Source of the DNA: Euschistus heros
Taxonomy: Eukaryota; Arthropoda; Insecta; Hemiptera; Pentatomidae
Assembly: GCA_003667255.2 (NCBI GenBank)
Contig: RCWM02000009.1
Location: 3,988,501 to 4,052,500, forward strand
Reading direction: 5' to 3'
DNA length: 64,000 nt
Shown one piece after another: positions 34,785 through 45,834 of this stretch (position 1 is the stretch's first letter; every line of letters starts with the position of its first letter). The position numbers and the translations under genes were made by a program. The notes beneath the pieces were generated by a model, which was not told the DNA's origin, made no database searches, and worked only from the letters and a program-made list of their open reading frames with translations.

Positions 34785-35042
34785 TTACATTATTATGAGG
34801 CAAGTTGGGAGACTAGTGAATTTGAGTTCCCACTCTTTCATAGATATTACTATTAAAGGGTAGGTTTGGGCCAAATCAGCAACACATGGAACATTTAGAT
34901 CTTTATGGATAAGTTTGTTTCTAACATAATAAGGAGCATTGGAAATTTTATGAATGATTTTCGATTTTAAGGATGGGATACGAGAAGAGTTGGAAGGTAA
35001 TTCAATTTTTAATTTTTTGTAAAGACTTTTATTAACCACCAA
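34785..35042 (-). pseudogene. Jockey-like ORF2 C-terminal fragment
   Basis: The minus strand reads SNSSRIPSLKSKIIHKI, SNAPYYVRNKLIHKDLNVP and CVADLAQTYPL, matching the Jockey C-terminal pattern LQNKxLRxIxNAPWYVRN..LHxDLxIPxV. It lacks the RT catalytic part. A similar fragment on the opposite strand starts 90 bp to the right. Confidence 0.75.
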
Positions 35043-36370
35043 TGAACTTTTATATAACCGAGTTTCAGCTTACTGAGATCTTTTTGTTTAAAATAATAAA
35101 TAAACGAATAGACTGTTTTGCGACGAATTGAATTACCTTCCAACTCTTCTCGTATCCCATCCTAACAATCCAAAATCTTTCGTAAAATTCTCAATGCTCC
35201 CCATAATGTTAGAAACAAAGTTATCCATAATGATCAGAATGTTCCATGTGTTTCTAATTTGGCGAAAAACCTATCCTTTTATAATAATATCCATACCCTC
35301 TCGAATTCACTAGTCTCCCAACTTGCCTCAAACTATATTTCCGATAATCCTCCGAGATATCGGAAAAGCCATTGATAATGAGTGATATTGTAAAATTAAG
35401 ATGCCTCACAAGATTATTAAATAGAAATATAAAATTACATGTAACTTATTATTATGTCTCAGAGTTGTAAATATACAATTCTTTTTTTTTTAACGCATGC
35501 CACATTATTTAAATTATAATTCATGGAAATGCTTTGATAATACATTTAGTAAATAACTTCAAATAATAAAACAATATTTCCTCAATCTTACATGATCTAT
35601 ACGGGTATATATATGTTGTATTAGCTGAATTTTAGTGGTATGATATTGTGTTCAGATAGCTTACCATTCATGCCACTATAATTATTTACTAAGATATAAC
35701 GTATAAACAATTACATATTCTTGATTTTAAAAAACAATATATCTAAAAAAGTAGTCAAACAATATAAAAATAAAATATAATGTAACGTTCTGTGCTATGA
35801 TCACTATTACAGTATCTTAATTTCTTCTATCTTCAAATTATTTTGAGATAGGCTCTGCGTTTATCATTTATACCTACTTTTATGAGCCAAATTAATTCTC
35901 CCTTATTTATCGAAAACTCTCTTGATCACTCGAAAAAAAAAAAAACTTGTTCATTGGATGATTCGCTAACAATGGGAGAGGAAAGAAGAGTTCTCAAAGT
36001 CCCAAGTCCACTAAAGTAGGTGATGAAAGCCCGTGAGTGAGCCTCAAGTCCGCCTCGTGGAGTGAAGTGAGCGACAAGTGCCTTGAGCGGGGGACAAATG
36101 CCCGATAAATGCGATCCTTGAATGCTCTTCTTGGCTTCAGGGTTTTTCTTTAAACCATTCTGACTTTTGCATTTTTAGCTTATGAAATAGGTTTGAATCA
36201 AAGCTATTTTATTTTATTTTTATAGAAAACATCTCAATTCAATAAAAAAGAAACTTTTTAATATTCAGTCAAATTCAATTCGTCGCAAAACAGTCTATTC
36301 GTTTATTTATTATTTTATACAAAAAGATCTCAGTAAGCTGAAACTCTGTAATAAAAAAGTTCATTGGTGG
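35036..36370. mobile_element. Element with about 100-bp terminal inverted repeats
   Basis: The left end begins CCACCAATGAACTTTTATAT and the right end is its reverse complement with few changes (35036-35135 and 36271-36370). Shared inner blocks are TTCAGCTTACTGAGATCTTT and GACTGTTTTGCGACGAATTG. The interior holds a Jockey 3' fragment and a GC-richer stretch at 36000-36120, but no transposase. Alternatively it is an inverted duplication rather than a transposon. Confidence 0.7.
35136..35370 (+). pseudogene. Jockey-like ORF2 C-terminal fragment
   Basis: The plus strand reads SNSSRIPS, stop, QSKIFRKILNAPHNVRNK, then NVPCVSNLAKNLSFYN, and SLVSQLAS. It is the same LINE segment as 35042-34785 but on the opposite strand and independently damaged. 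Confidence 0.7.
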
Positions 36371-36684
36371 AGTTTTTTTTATAAGAAAAAGGGTAAAAAA
36401 AAAATTTTTTTTTTAATCATATGAATTAAAAAAGTAAATTTTATATTTTATAATTTTATGTTCTTTGTTGTTGTTAGTAATATTTTGTATATAGAAGTAA
36501 TATATTTAGTTAGGTTATTAAAAATTTGTGTGATCGTACGTGTGATTTTAGTGAAAAAAGTGATTTTTTTTTTTTTTAGTTTTGTTGTGACTATTTAGTT
36601 ATAAGTAGAGACCGGATTTCTGTATTATTGCACATTTAGTTCGCTATGATTTAGCGCTCTCTAACCCAAGTAGTTATCTCATTT
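36367..36684. repeat. Right arm of the 0.3-kb inverted repeat pair
   Basis: Reverse complement of 30725-31041. It directly abuts the right end of the 35036-36370 element, sharing its last GTGG bases. No target duplication could be fixed. Confidence 0.85.
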
Positions 36685-36989
36685 ATAACCTAAGGATTCT
36701 TATTCTTAAATTTTAATTTGCACGAAATTGCACAAATTTGACTTTTTGAGCTTTATTGCAGGAATTCGGGTTTTACTGCACGAAATTGCACAAATGAATC
36801 AAATTCGTCTAATTTTATTCAATTCACTATTTATTTTTTGAAAATTTTACTTACGATTATTAGGCAACATTCATAACATTTATTTATATTAAATAGTTTA
36901 ATTAGTTTTAATTTGAAAGCAAAAAATCAAATGTATTTGTGACCTACTACTTTTAAATGATCGTACTGAATTATGAGCTTTGAGGATTT

Positions 36990-38033
36990 AGGCAATCATT
37001 AAGGACCCACGTACTTCCTAGAACTAAGATGTTTCCTCAAAAATTTTTGTTCCCCGCTTCCCATTGTATTCCCAACTTCTGATTTAGCACCAAGTTCCGG
37101 TTGTTTACAAAATGTTAAGCTATCAACTTTGAAAATGCCAAAAACGGCCGCGAGTGTTTCTACAAAATAGAAACAATAGACAAATGAATATCCAGAGCTG
37201 ATATTTGATGGGAAGGTGGTGATTTGTTTTTGCTGTGTGAAAACAATAGGATGCAGCTCCTTACATGATGGCAACCGGTCATGCTCTCAAAATATTTTAT
37301 GCAAATATGATTCACGTCACATGCGTAGCTCATGGGTTCAATCGGGTGTTTGAAAAAGTGCAAACAATTTTCCCAGGAGTCAATAAGCTGGTAAACAACA
37401 GAAACAAATTATTCCTCAAATCCCCATCTCGTGTGCTTAAGTATCGCAATGTGAACTTCCCCTAGAACCTGTTTTAACGCGATGGGGTACATGATTAAAT
37501 GCAGTACTATTTTAGGCTTTAAGTTTAAAAAAAAAAATATGAATAAATAAGAAGACAGGATAAAATCAATTTTGAAAAAAAAATAAATAAATAAAAAAAA
37601 AATTAAATCCACTGACTATCATATCTGATTTAACGTTTATTAAATCGCTCCTGCTAACCGCTCTGATACTATTGGAATCCCTAAATCAATCCTTGAATTC
37701 CCAAATCAAAATTATTTAAACTCTCGAAGAAAGCTTAAGACGAATTGAAAAGGGAAAATGTTTGTTTTCAAGATTCGAGTCAATCCTTGAGAAAAACTAC
37801 GGCTACGTTTGTTAAAAAAATAATTAAATTATTGTATCAACGAAAAGGAAATAGAAGCTGATAATCTGGATCCATCCACAATCGCATGCTACAATAATTT
37901 TCCTATTACGTCCATAGATATAGAACGTTCCTTTTCTTTGCTAAAGAACATTTTATGTGAGAGGCGGCATAATTTTACTGAGAAATATTTTAAAATTTAT
38001 AATGTTGTACATTTTCACGAAACTTTTAAATAA
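36990..38033 (+). pseudogene. hAT transposase relic
   Basis: 37265-37465 reads MIHVTCVAHGFNRVFEKV, then NKLFLKSPSRVLKYRN, matching the CxAH...VFxKAPxRxxxYR stretch of a hAT transposase group. After 400 bp of broken frames, 37863-38033 gives FPITSIDIERSFSLLKNIL and CERRHNFTEKYFK, the C-terminal hAT dimerisation domain, ending in a stop. Upstream pieces (about 36990-37260) are heavily broken. The BED zinc finger and the first catalytic acids are not identifiable. No terminal inverted repeats were found. Confidence 0.8.
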
Positions 38034-38467
38034 TAATTTATTTTTCAAAAAATATATAATTTTATTTTGTTTCTACGTAAAAGGAAATTTTAATATAGAT
38101 ATTTATATTCCTTTTAATTAACAATTTTTTTCCCAAATTTTAAAGTATTTCAGATTGAACTAACACTAAAACGAAACGTTTGTCGAAATGCCCTTAAGTT
38201 TATTCAAGGCTGGTTAAGTTTTGCATGTTATGTGTGGATCGCTGCATATATTAGGTTTTTAAATTCACGTTTTGAGTTTTGAGAGGAAGTCAAGGACCGA
38301 AGCATAGCAGTATTAGCCTCAATCCTATTCTTAATCTTGTAAACACAGCAAATACTATAAATGTAGCATTACTGAGCCAATAAAGTCAGTTGATATTCAG
38401 TCTATTTAGCGTGCGTTTCTTATTACCTTTCCGGTTTTTTAAGTTTTATTAGTGACAGTTGCTAACT

Positions 38468-38470
<3 letters not shown>
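38034..38470. other. AT-rich flank of the hAT relic
   Basis: Non-coding. 38350-38440 (CCAATAAAGTCAGTTGATAT and following) has an AATAAA signal and could be an LTR or 3' end remnant, but no partner was found. Confidence 0.35.
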
Positions 38471-38560
<90 letters not shown>

Positions 38561-38570
38561 GTATATATAT
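38471..38570. repeat. (TA)n tract at the left border of Gypsy copy 2
   Basis: About 100 bp of TA repeats with minor interruptions near 38555, directly bordering the 3' LTR. Confidence 0.97.
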
Positions 38571-38822
38571 AGCTAAATAAAGGTATCGCTGGTTGAAGTT
38601 TTTAAAAAGTTTTATTTTGTATAACATACATTGAGCTCAATTGCAAGTATACAAGTTATAACCTAACAGCAAGACTAACGGGCATAGTATGACTATACGT
38701 CTCAACGGACGCGTACAGAATGTCTACCCAGGCTAGGTGGGGGCAGGTTTATATACGGTAGGAAGAGGGATTAATATACAATTATTTATTTATATTCCTA
38801 ATACCATTTAGGCATACTTAAC
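38571..38822 (-). repeat. Gypsy 3' LTR, copy 2 (about 252 bp)
   Basis: It matches 44390-44632 closely over CAAGTTATAACCTAACAGC, CGTACAGAATGTCTACCCAG and ATACCATTTAGGCATACTTA. It contains GGCAGGTTTATAT, a candidate promoter element when read on the minus strand. It lies between (TA)n and the polypurine tract. Confidence 0.92.
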
Positions 38823-38837
38823 CCCCCCCCCCCTTCC
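38823..38837 (-). promoter_or_regulatory. Polypurine tract, copy 2
   Basis: The minus strand reads GGAAGGGGGGGGGGG directly ahead of the 3' LTR. This purine run is the expected primer for plus-strand DNA synthesis. Confidence 0.85.
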
Positions 38838-38894
38838 GAGTTCCAAGGTCCCCGATGGAACAAGTACTAACAGATATCTTAGTGTACACAAGTT

Positions 38895-39180
38895 GTTGGA
38901 TTTTATACAATTAAAAATAAAGGACTGGACCTTATACATTTCTTAATGCTCTAGGGATTCTATACAAAACAAAAAGATTAGACTTTGAATATTTCTTCAT
39001 CTCTTGTGTACCACGTTAGGATTTATACTATTTATAGTTTTACATAAATAAAAAGATTAAACCTTCTACGTTTCTTAATACTGGGATAGGATTTTATACA
39101 ATTGTCAATTTCCTATAAACAAAAGGATTAGACCTTGTTCATTTCTTAATACTAAGTAATGACTATATTTACAAAAATAC
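38895..39180 (-). repeat. Degenerate tandem repeats in the Gypsy tail, copy 2
   Basis: AAAAGATTAGACTTTG, AAAAGATTAAACCTTC and AAAAGGATTAGACCTTG recur about every 60-75 bp. They match the repeats at 22056-22430 in copy 1, so they belong to the element. Confidence 0.75.
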
Positions 39181-39688
39181 AATTTTTATACATTACATAG
39201 TTTCTTACATACTAAAGTACAATTTTCTCCGAAACAAACAAAAAGATATCGGAATATTCCCTAATAATATACAATACCGATTACAGTTCACAATAATTTC
39301 AAAATAAAATACATAATTTTCTTAATCATAGATTACATAATGAAAACAATTAAACAAAATAATAATATCCTAGTAATTATTAAAGTGAATATTAATTATT
39401 AATTACAAAATATATTTTACAATTATGAAGTTTGACCACATTATTATGAAATAAAATAATAATTCAAATAATTTTCTAATATTAGTTAATATTGAACATG
39501 AATAATCAAAATACGAAAGTACGACTTTATTTAAATAAATTGCAAGTTGGTTTAGTATTAATACATCTAATTCCTTATATTAATAAATAAACATTTCTTC
39601 TGAGTACAATTATATTTATTATATTTTATTAAACAAAAAGATTTTTAAGTTATATTAATACTATTATTTAAATTAAAATTAAATATTT

Positions 39689-40880
39689 TTACTCCGATCT
39701 ATTATCTAGATCGTCTGAATCATAATTATCAGAAGTGTCCGAAGTATTAACGCGAAGGGATTCATTATCGTCGTCTAAATTAAATCGTTTCTTTTTCCTC
39801 TTTTTCCTAGTTGGTCTTTTAATGTTGTCTATATGAGTTTTAATAGGTCTTTTATCTTTTACCAAAATATTTACTTTTTTGAACTTATTTTTATTTTTTA
39901 TTTTTGATTGTGTGTTTTTTAAAAATTCGATATCTCCTAACTGTTTTTGAATATCTACAGGGTCTTCTCTATTTTCATTTAATTTTTCCGTTCTCTTTTC
40001 TTTTTCATTATTTATTTTAGTTCTAATTAATTTATGTAGTAGTTCCTGGTCTCTATCGTATTTTAGTACGTATTGTTCGGTCAGGTTAATATTTTTATCT
40101 GAATCTAATTTGGTGGTTCCGAAGGTAATTTCGTTTGGAGTTAATTTTAATTTGTTATTTAACGTATTATTATAGGCTATTACGGCTAATCTCAGTTTTT
40201 GTTGAGTCGAATATTTATCTCTCTCCTGTCCTATTATTCTTAATAATTCGTTTAAGGTAGAATGGAATCTGTTCAATAATCCTTTATTGATGCAAAAGTT
40301 TGCATGATTAGCAGACGTATAATGTAAAATAATATTATTTTCTGCACAAAATTGTCTTACTAGGTTATTCTTCGTCTTAGTTTCCTAGTCTAATGATATT
40401 TGTAACGGTGACGGAAAATAAGTCATGTAGTTAGTTAGTGCATTGCAAATATTACTCGCGTTCTTTGATTGTAAAGTTTGGGCAAATAAATGTTTTAAAA
40501 ATGTGTCGACTGCTGTGAAAATTATTGCATTGTTAAAATTAAAAACATAAATAAATAATTCCAAAAACGGTCTTTCTGGTGTAATCTGAAATTTTTTTTT
40601 ATGGGTTTACGATCATATTTTGCAACTTTATATGTTTCATATTTATTAATATATTCCGCTATTTTATTTTGCATCGCTGGAAAGTAATATTCCTTTTTAA
40701 GTTTTTCAAAAGTTTCATTTATACCTCTATGTTTAGTTTTACCCAAATGGTATGTATCTATTATTTCTATTTGCTCGTTTGTATTTTCGACGTCATTTAG
40801 TATTCGTTTATATTTTTTCAATTTAACCGACGGATATTCTGTTTCGACTATTTGTTGAATGGTTTTAAAATATTCCTCGT
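39689..40880 (-). pseudogene. Gypsy integrase, copy 2
   Basis: The N-terminal zinc region at 40821-40650 keeps TYHLGKTKHRGINETFEK, but both Cys of the CxxC pair read Tyr (KYETYK), so zinc binding is lost. The catalytic core (40560-40300) is split by frameshifts. 40276-39689 is a 195-codon frame with the post-core region (NNTLNNKLKLTPNEITFG) and a basic, then acidic tail. Copy 1 has the complementary lesion (Cys kept, His lost). Confidence 0.88.
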
Positions 40881-41053
40881 ATAAGTGCTCGTTTATTTCA
40901 TTTGGAGATTCGCATATTATTCCGTGTGTTTATTTGGTCCAAAAATTTTCTGTAATAACGGGGTGATATCAGATTTTCCATGAATGATTAATTCATATCG
41001 CCGTTTTCCGAATGGTTTCGAAAAATTAATTTTTGTATTTCCCCTTTTTATGA

Positions 41054-41690
41054 TTATCTGATTTTTTTTTCTATATTTATACATTTTTCGGGTTCGCAAA
41101 TCCGTACTTGTCCATTGCTAGATTCCTGGGAATGTATCGTTTTAAAATCTTCTTCTGATGGTGCCTGTAAGTCTTCCATTATTACTTCATATTCAGAATT
41201 TCTTTCGTCTCCTATTTCCTGATTCAATAATTGTTCAATATCCATTTCTTCCTTATCGCTAGTATGATTTAATTCGTCACTTCCTCTGGAAAGTGCGTCG
41301 GCCACGTAATTAGTTTTTGCCAGAATGTGTTTTATGTCGAATTCGAATTCCTGTAATTTCCATATCCATTTCATAATGCAAGTATTACCATGTTTCATTG
41401 AGAAAATCCATGTTAAGGGTTTGTGGTCAGTGCAGAAAAGAAATTTTGTAACGTATAGATAAGGCTTAAAGTGCTGATTTGCCCATACAACCGCTAGTAA
41501 TTTTTTTTCTATTGAACTATAATTTAATTCTGGACTTTGTAATACTCGGAACGCGAATGCTGCTGGGTGTTCTATTTCATCTTCATATCTTTGTGAGAGC
41601 ACGGCTCCAATGGCTTTATTACTGGAATCTGTAGTTAGTATGAATGGCGTTCCCAATCTAGGTATTTTAAAATTGGTGTGTTACTCATTA
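41054..41690 (-). pseudogene. Gypsy RNase H, copy 2
   Basis: A 200-codon open frame: FILTTDSSNKAIGAVLSQ (first Asp), NYSSIEKKLLAVVWA (the Glu-containing helix), FLFCTDHKPLTWIF, KWIWKLQEFEFDIKHI and VADALSRG (final Asp). All recognisable catalytic motifs are present, unlike copy 1, where a stop falls inside the domain. It continues to the acidic linker. Confidence 0.9.
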
Positions 41691-41696
41691 TTTCTG

Positions 41697-42480
41697 TTAG
41701 GGGTTGACATGCTTCCTTAATTTCCTTTGTGCCATATATTTTGTTTTTAGTGAATTTGAAATCGGTCTAGTAATTTTAGCGTAATTTTTAATGAATTTTC
41801 TATAGTACCCGGCCATGCCAAGGAATTGCCTTGTCGTTTTTTCACTACGCGGAATGGGGAAATTTAAAATTGCTTCAATTGTTTTTTCGTCTGTTTTTAA
41901 TCCGTCCGGGGTTACGACGTAACCTAAAAAGTTTAATTCGGTTTTAAAAAATTCAGTTTTGTCTAGTAGTATTGAAAGATTATGTTGTTTTAGGGCTTCA
42001 AATACTCTTTTTAAATCTTTTAAATGTTCTTTCTCACTTCTTGAATAAACTATTATGTGGTCAATGTAAATCATAGAATTGGGAATATTTTGAATCATCA
42101 TTGTAATTGCTCTCTGGAAAGTAGGAAGTGCATTACATAGGCCGAAAGGCATACGCAGGAATTCAAAATGTCCATTTTCCGTAAAGAATGCGGTTTTTGC
42201 AATTGATTGTTTGTCCATTTCAATTTGGTGAAACCTGACGCGAGTTCTATGGTTGAAAATATTTTTGCTCCCTTTAATCGGTTTAATAAATCTTCGATAT
42301 TTGGTAAGGGGAATTCATTTTTTATTGTTGCCTGATTCAATTTTCTATAATCTATGACCATTCTTATTTTTTTTTTTTGTCCTGACGCGTCTGATTTTTC
42401 GGTACTATCCAAAATGGAGAATTGTACGGTAATTTACTTGGTCTGATTATTTTATTTTTTAATAATTTTTCACTTCTTCA
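41697..42480 (-). pseudogene. Gypsy reverse transcriptase, copy 2 (active site changed)
   Basis: 42412-42230 holds VIDYRKLNQATIKN and FSTIELASGF, where the first catalytic Asp is Glu (copy 1 has FSTIDLASGF). A one-base shift near 42230 leads to 42218-41697, with LRMPFGLCNALPTFQRA and YIDHIIVYS, in which the second Asp of YIDD is His. The thumb block FLGMAGYYRKFI is intact. Two active-site changes make this copy clearly dead. Confidence 0.92.
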
Positions 42481-42859
42481 TTTATCTGTTTTTAAACTGC
42501 TCCGGATAGCGATAATTTCGAGTGTATATTGGGTTATCATTAGTGGTTATTATATAATGTTTAACTAATTCCATCGATTTTAAATTCTCGTCGTCTCTGT
42601 TTAAATACTTCGCCATGTAGGCTTATAATTTCAATTAGTTTTTCTTTTATTTCCGGATTAATATGTTCGTGGCGGATTAAGTTTATAATTTCATTTTTAT
42701 CGTCAATAAAAAATAAATCATTTTCTAATTTGAATATTTTTTTTTAAGTTAAATCTATTTTTAACTTTAACTTTCTCATAGTCTCATACCTTAGTAAAAA
42801 ATTAAACCTTTGGCTAAACGGAAATATTAAAAATTTGACTTTTTGATTGATTCCTATCA

Positions 42860-43030
42860 GGGGCTTTAGGTCAATTATCACGCTTTGTGTTCCTCCCTCT
42901 TCGTGTTTTTATCGCGAAGTCTTTTTTAGAAATTCCCGAAAAACGAGGTATGTGATCGGGATGTACATAATTTTTTGTAGCACCTGTGTCTATTAACCAC
43001 TTGTTTCCTAAATTATTGGTTAAGTTTGGT
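42860..43030 (-). pseudogene. Gypsy aspartic protease fragment, copy 2
   Basis: At about 43010-42975 the minus strand reads GNKWLIDTGATK, the same protease active site as in copy 1. Downstream reading frames are broken by indels, so only the active-site segment is secure. 42480-42860 joins it to RT with several stops. Confidence 0.75.
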
Positions 43031-43298
43031 AGGTCGTTGTTTAAATTTAAATCATGTATTTTGTATTTATTGTTCTACGGTTTGTTTATCTAAAGTAGGT
43101 TTCTGTCCAGGAGTTTGCTTATTAGTCATCCCTAAGTCATTATTTATATTTTGTCTATGTCCGGAGGCCTGCTCATTCTTGGACCTAATTCTAAAAAATG
43201 ATCTTGTCTTTTATCTAGTGACTCTATCCTTTCTAATAACAATTTTATTTTTTCATCTTTTTCTTCTTCTATTGTATGAACCCTATTGGATACTGTGT

Positions 43299-44270
43299 TC
43301 ATCGAAACCTTATTTGAATCTTTTTTCTTTTGGGGTTGTTTAAAATTTCTCGATGGAGGTTTATTAAAAAATTGATGTTGTGACTGAGGGTCCCATTGCT
43401 TATTATATATTGGGTATATTGAATAGGTTGATGTTGTTGCCGGAAGTTATGCTGATTGTTATGGGTACTAAAAGTTGGACTTTGTTCACGCTGATACTCA
43501 TGTGGTCGATAACTCTGGTGATTATTATAATTATTAGATGCATGATATTTTTCGCGATGATATTGTTGGGGTTGGAAATTTTGGTAATCATAATGGTTAT
43601 TGAAATTTAGTTTATATTCCCGATTTTTATAGTTGGGTTCAAAATGTTTCCTTTTATAATTATTTTGTGCCGGACTTTTTTTAGCATTATCTCTATAAAT
43701 TCTATGAACAATGTGAGCCGCACTATTTCTTAATATCTCTTCGAGGTCTTCTAAAGTATCGAATTTAATATGATAAATGAAGTCAGTCCATTCCGGATGT
43801 AAACTATGAACTGCGTGGTGTGAGATTTGTTTATCGTACCTATTCATTTCGTCCTGTTTATCAATTATTTCATTTTACGCATATATACGGGCGTATAAGT
43901 CACATCTTTTTTGTCCTAGTCTTTCTAAAAAGTCAAGAGGGTTCTTATTTTGATAAGTACGAGTATGTAAGATTTCAGAAATTAATTGTTCTCGTGTCCT
44001 AGTATCTTGGTATTTTCTTTTTAAAAATTTTATTATTTCTTTTACTGTCGCGAATTCTTTATCGTATACTGCGATTTTTGCTTTTCCCGTTGACTTATTT
44101 AATATTGTTAAAACTAATTTTGACTGATTCGTATTTTGATGGATATTATCTTCTTTACAATATAAATCATATAGAAAATTACTATTTCTTATAAAATCAT
44201 CTAATTGCAGGGGATTCCTATCGTATTCTGGAATTAGTGCTAAATCGTGATTTTTAATTTCCAAAGCCAT
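43299..44270 (-). pseudogene. Gypsy gag, copy 2
   Basis: The start MALEIKNHDLALIPEYD is intact at 44270. The frame is open to 43875 through KLVLTILNKSTGKAKIAV and NPLDFLERLGQKRCDLY. An in-frame stop region at about 43875-43850 precedes 43847-43299. That frame continues with RYDKQISHHAVHSLHPEW and a long Gln/Asn/Tyr/His-rich C-terminus, longer than in copy 1. No zinc knuckle is visible. Confidence 0.88.
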
Positions 44271-44389
44271 TTAACTATTTTTTTCAATTAATGTTGAACC
44301 AGTTATTTTTAAATTACTTCATTTTTCTTCTAAATTAATTATAAAATTAAATCTATATTAATATAAAATGTACCAAATTAATATTCTAA

Positions 44390-44628
44390 ATATATTAAAT
44401 ATTAAAGTTTTAAAGCAGGTTAAAGTTTTTAAAAAGTTTTATTTTGAATGACATACAAGTATACAAGTTATAACCTAACAGCAAGACTAAAGGGCATAAT
44501 ATGACGATACGTCTCAACGGGCGCGTACAGAATGTCTACCCAGGCTAGGTGGCGGCAGGTTTATATAGGTTAGGAAGAGGGATTAACATACAATTATTTA
44601 TTTATTCCTAATACCATTTAGGCATACT

Positions 44629-44632
<4 letters not shown>
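44390..44632 (-). repeat. Gypsy 5' LTR, copy 2
   Basis: It matches the 3' LTR from about 44415 to 44632; the inner end (44390-44414) is degraded. About 30 bp present in the 3' LTR after the TTTTTAAAAAG block are missing. Only about 120 bp separate it from gag, against about 470 bp in copy 1. Confidence 0.88.

Positions 44633-44698
<66 letters not shown>
44633..44698. repeat. (TA)n tract at the right border of Gypsy copy 2
   Basis: About 65 bp of pure TA repeats immediately outside the 5' LTR. Confidence 0.97.
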
Positions 44699-44702
<4 letters not shown>

Positions 44703-44819
44703 TTTTCGTAAACAGGTTATATTATAAATAGGTTTTTAAGTTGATATCAAATTAATTAGATCAAAAGAAAAGAAGGTAAATCGGCTCTTAGTTCAATGCT
44801 ACGTGCAATTGATCAATCA

Positions 44820-45101
44820 GATTACAATAAGCAAATTTATACTAATAGAAACCCCCTGTACTAGACCTATTTCTTGGACGTTATGAAATCCCACGGATAG
44901 CTTAACGTAAACATATGGTACACGGTATATGCCGGGTAATCCGAGGGATGGTTGATCTTTGAGCCTGGTTAAGGGCTTTTCTACATTATATGAAGATTTT
45001 AAGGTTGTGTTAACGTTCCATGTCCGTATACATAACACATTGTTGTTGTTTTTTTTCGAGTTTTCTTGTTCGTGATTTCCAACAAAATTAGTATGTTTCA
45101 T
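44820..45101 (-). pseudogene. Probable Penelope-like GIY-YIG endonuclease fragment
   Basis: The minus strand reads TRLKDQPSLGLPGIYRVPYV followed by YVKLSVGFHN. The pattern KD...GIYRIPC.CG..YVG.T is that of the GIY-YIG nuclease end of Penelope-like retroelements. Here GIY is present, but Cys is Tyr and the YIG block is blurred (KLSVG). The downstream Arg/Glu catalytic residues are not identifiable. The preceding 45 residues fit the RT-endonuclease linker. No Penelope RT was found nearby, so the call is tentative. Confidence 0.45.
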
Positions 45102-45830
45102 TTTTTGTATTTTAATTATACCAGACTTTTATCCCTTTTAAAAAAAGGTTAACGATCTATATAAATAAATAAAAACCAACTAATATAAAAATGTACTACA
45201 AGAACTAAGAACTAAATGTTAGAGGTTAAGTGGATACTGGCACAACAGGTGTTCAATTGAAAACTGAATCGAACTATCCCTGGAATTCCTCATGCTGGAA
45301 GCAATGCATTAGGGGAACATTGTCTGTAACAACATTCAGGGTTTGTTGAGGAAACAGTCGTTTGACGCTGAGTGGAGATGGATCACTAAAGAGAAGCATT
45401 TTTGTTTCAACTGCTGTTTGTTATTTAGGTTTAAAAATACCGGATTCCCTTCTTTCAAAGTTCCTATCATCAAATAGTTAAAAAACGAAATTAGGATTAC
45501 TACAGATTGGCGTTGTGTTGATCATGTTATTTTTTATCTGTTAGGCGTAAAAAACCTAGCATTTAAACGCCTTAACACAAACCCTTACCCTATAATAAAT
45601 TTGTTGAAATATTCTGTAATATGGACATATTGTTTAGTATATATAGAAATATATGTCTGTACAAGTATATGTAGTATGTATCGTTAAAACGAATCAATGT
45701 TATCAAATTACATATAAGAATAATCGAATGTTTTCCGCATCTACTATTTTACTTTTTAAAATAAATTTTTCTTAGCCTTTTTTTTTTTAGTCCCTGTTAT
45801 ATTATACTATTAGTGTTATTACGGGCTCTG
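45102..45830. other. Non-coding region, nothing recognised
   Basis: It is AT-rich with a moderately GC-richer part at 45230-45420. No frame or repeat copy is supported. Confidence 0.4.
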
Positions 45831-45834
45831 GAAC

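Larger units (their letters stand above)
38571..44632 (-). mobile_element. Gypsy LTR retrotransposon, copy 2 (both LTRs)
   Basis: The minus-strand order is 5' LTR (44632-44390), gag, protease, RT, RNase H, integrase, repeat-bearing tail, polypurine tract and 3' LTR (38822-38571). It belongs to the same family as copy 1. Most of the leader with the primer site is deleted. Frameshifts split every domain. Both ends sit in (TA)n, consistent with one insertion into a TA microsatellite. Confidence 0.93.

Noticed and set aside
36000..36120. GC-richer stretch with repeated GTGAGTGAG/GTGAAGTGAG words considered as a regulatory island or gene
   Set aside because: No frame, no boundary repeats and no second copy were found.
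38439..38627. A 62-residue open frame of alternating Tyr-Ile
   Set aside because: It is the translation of the (TA)n tract and has no coding meaning.
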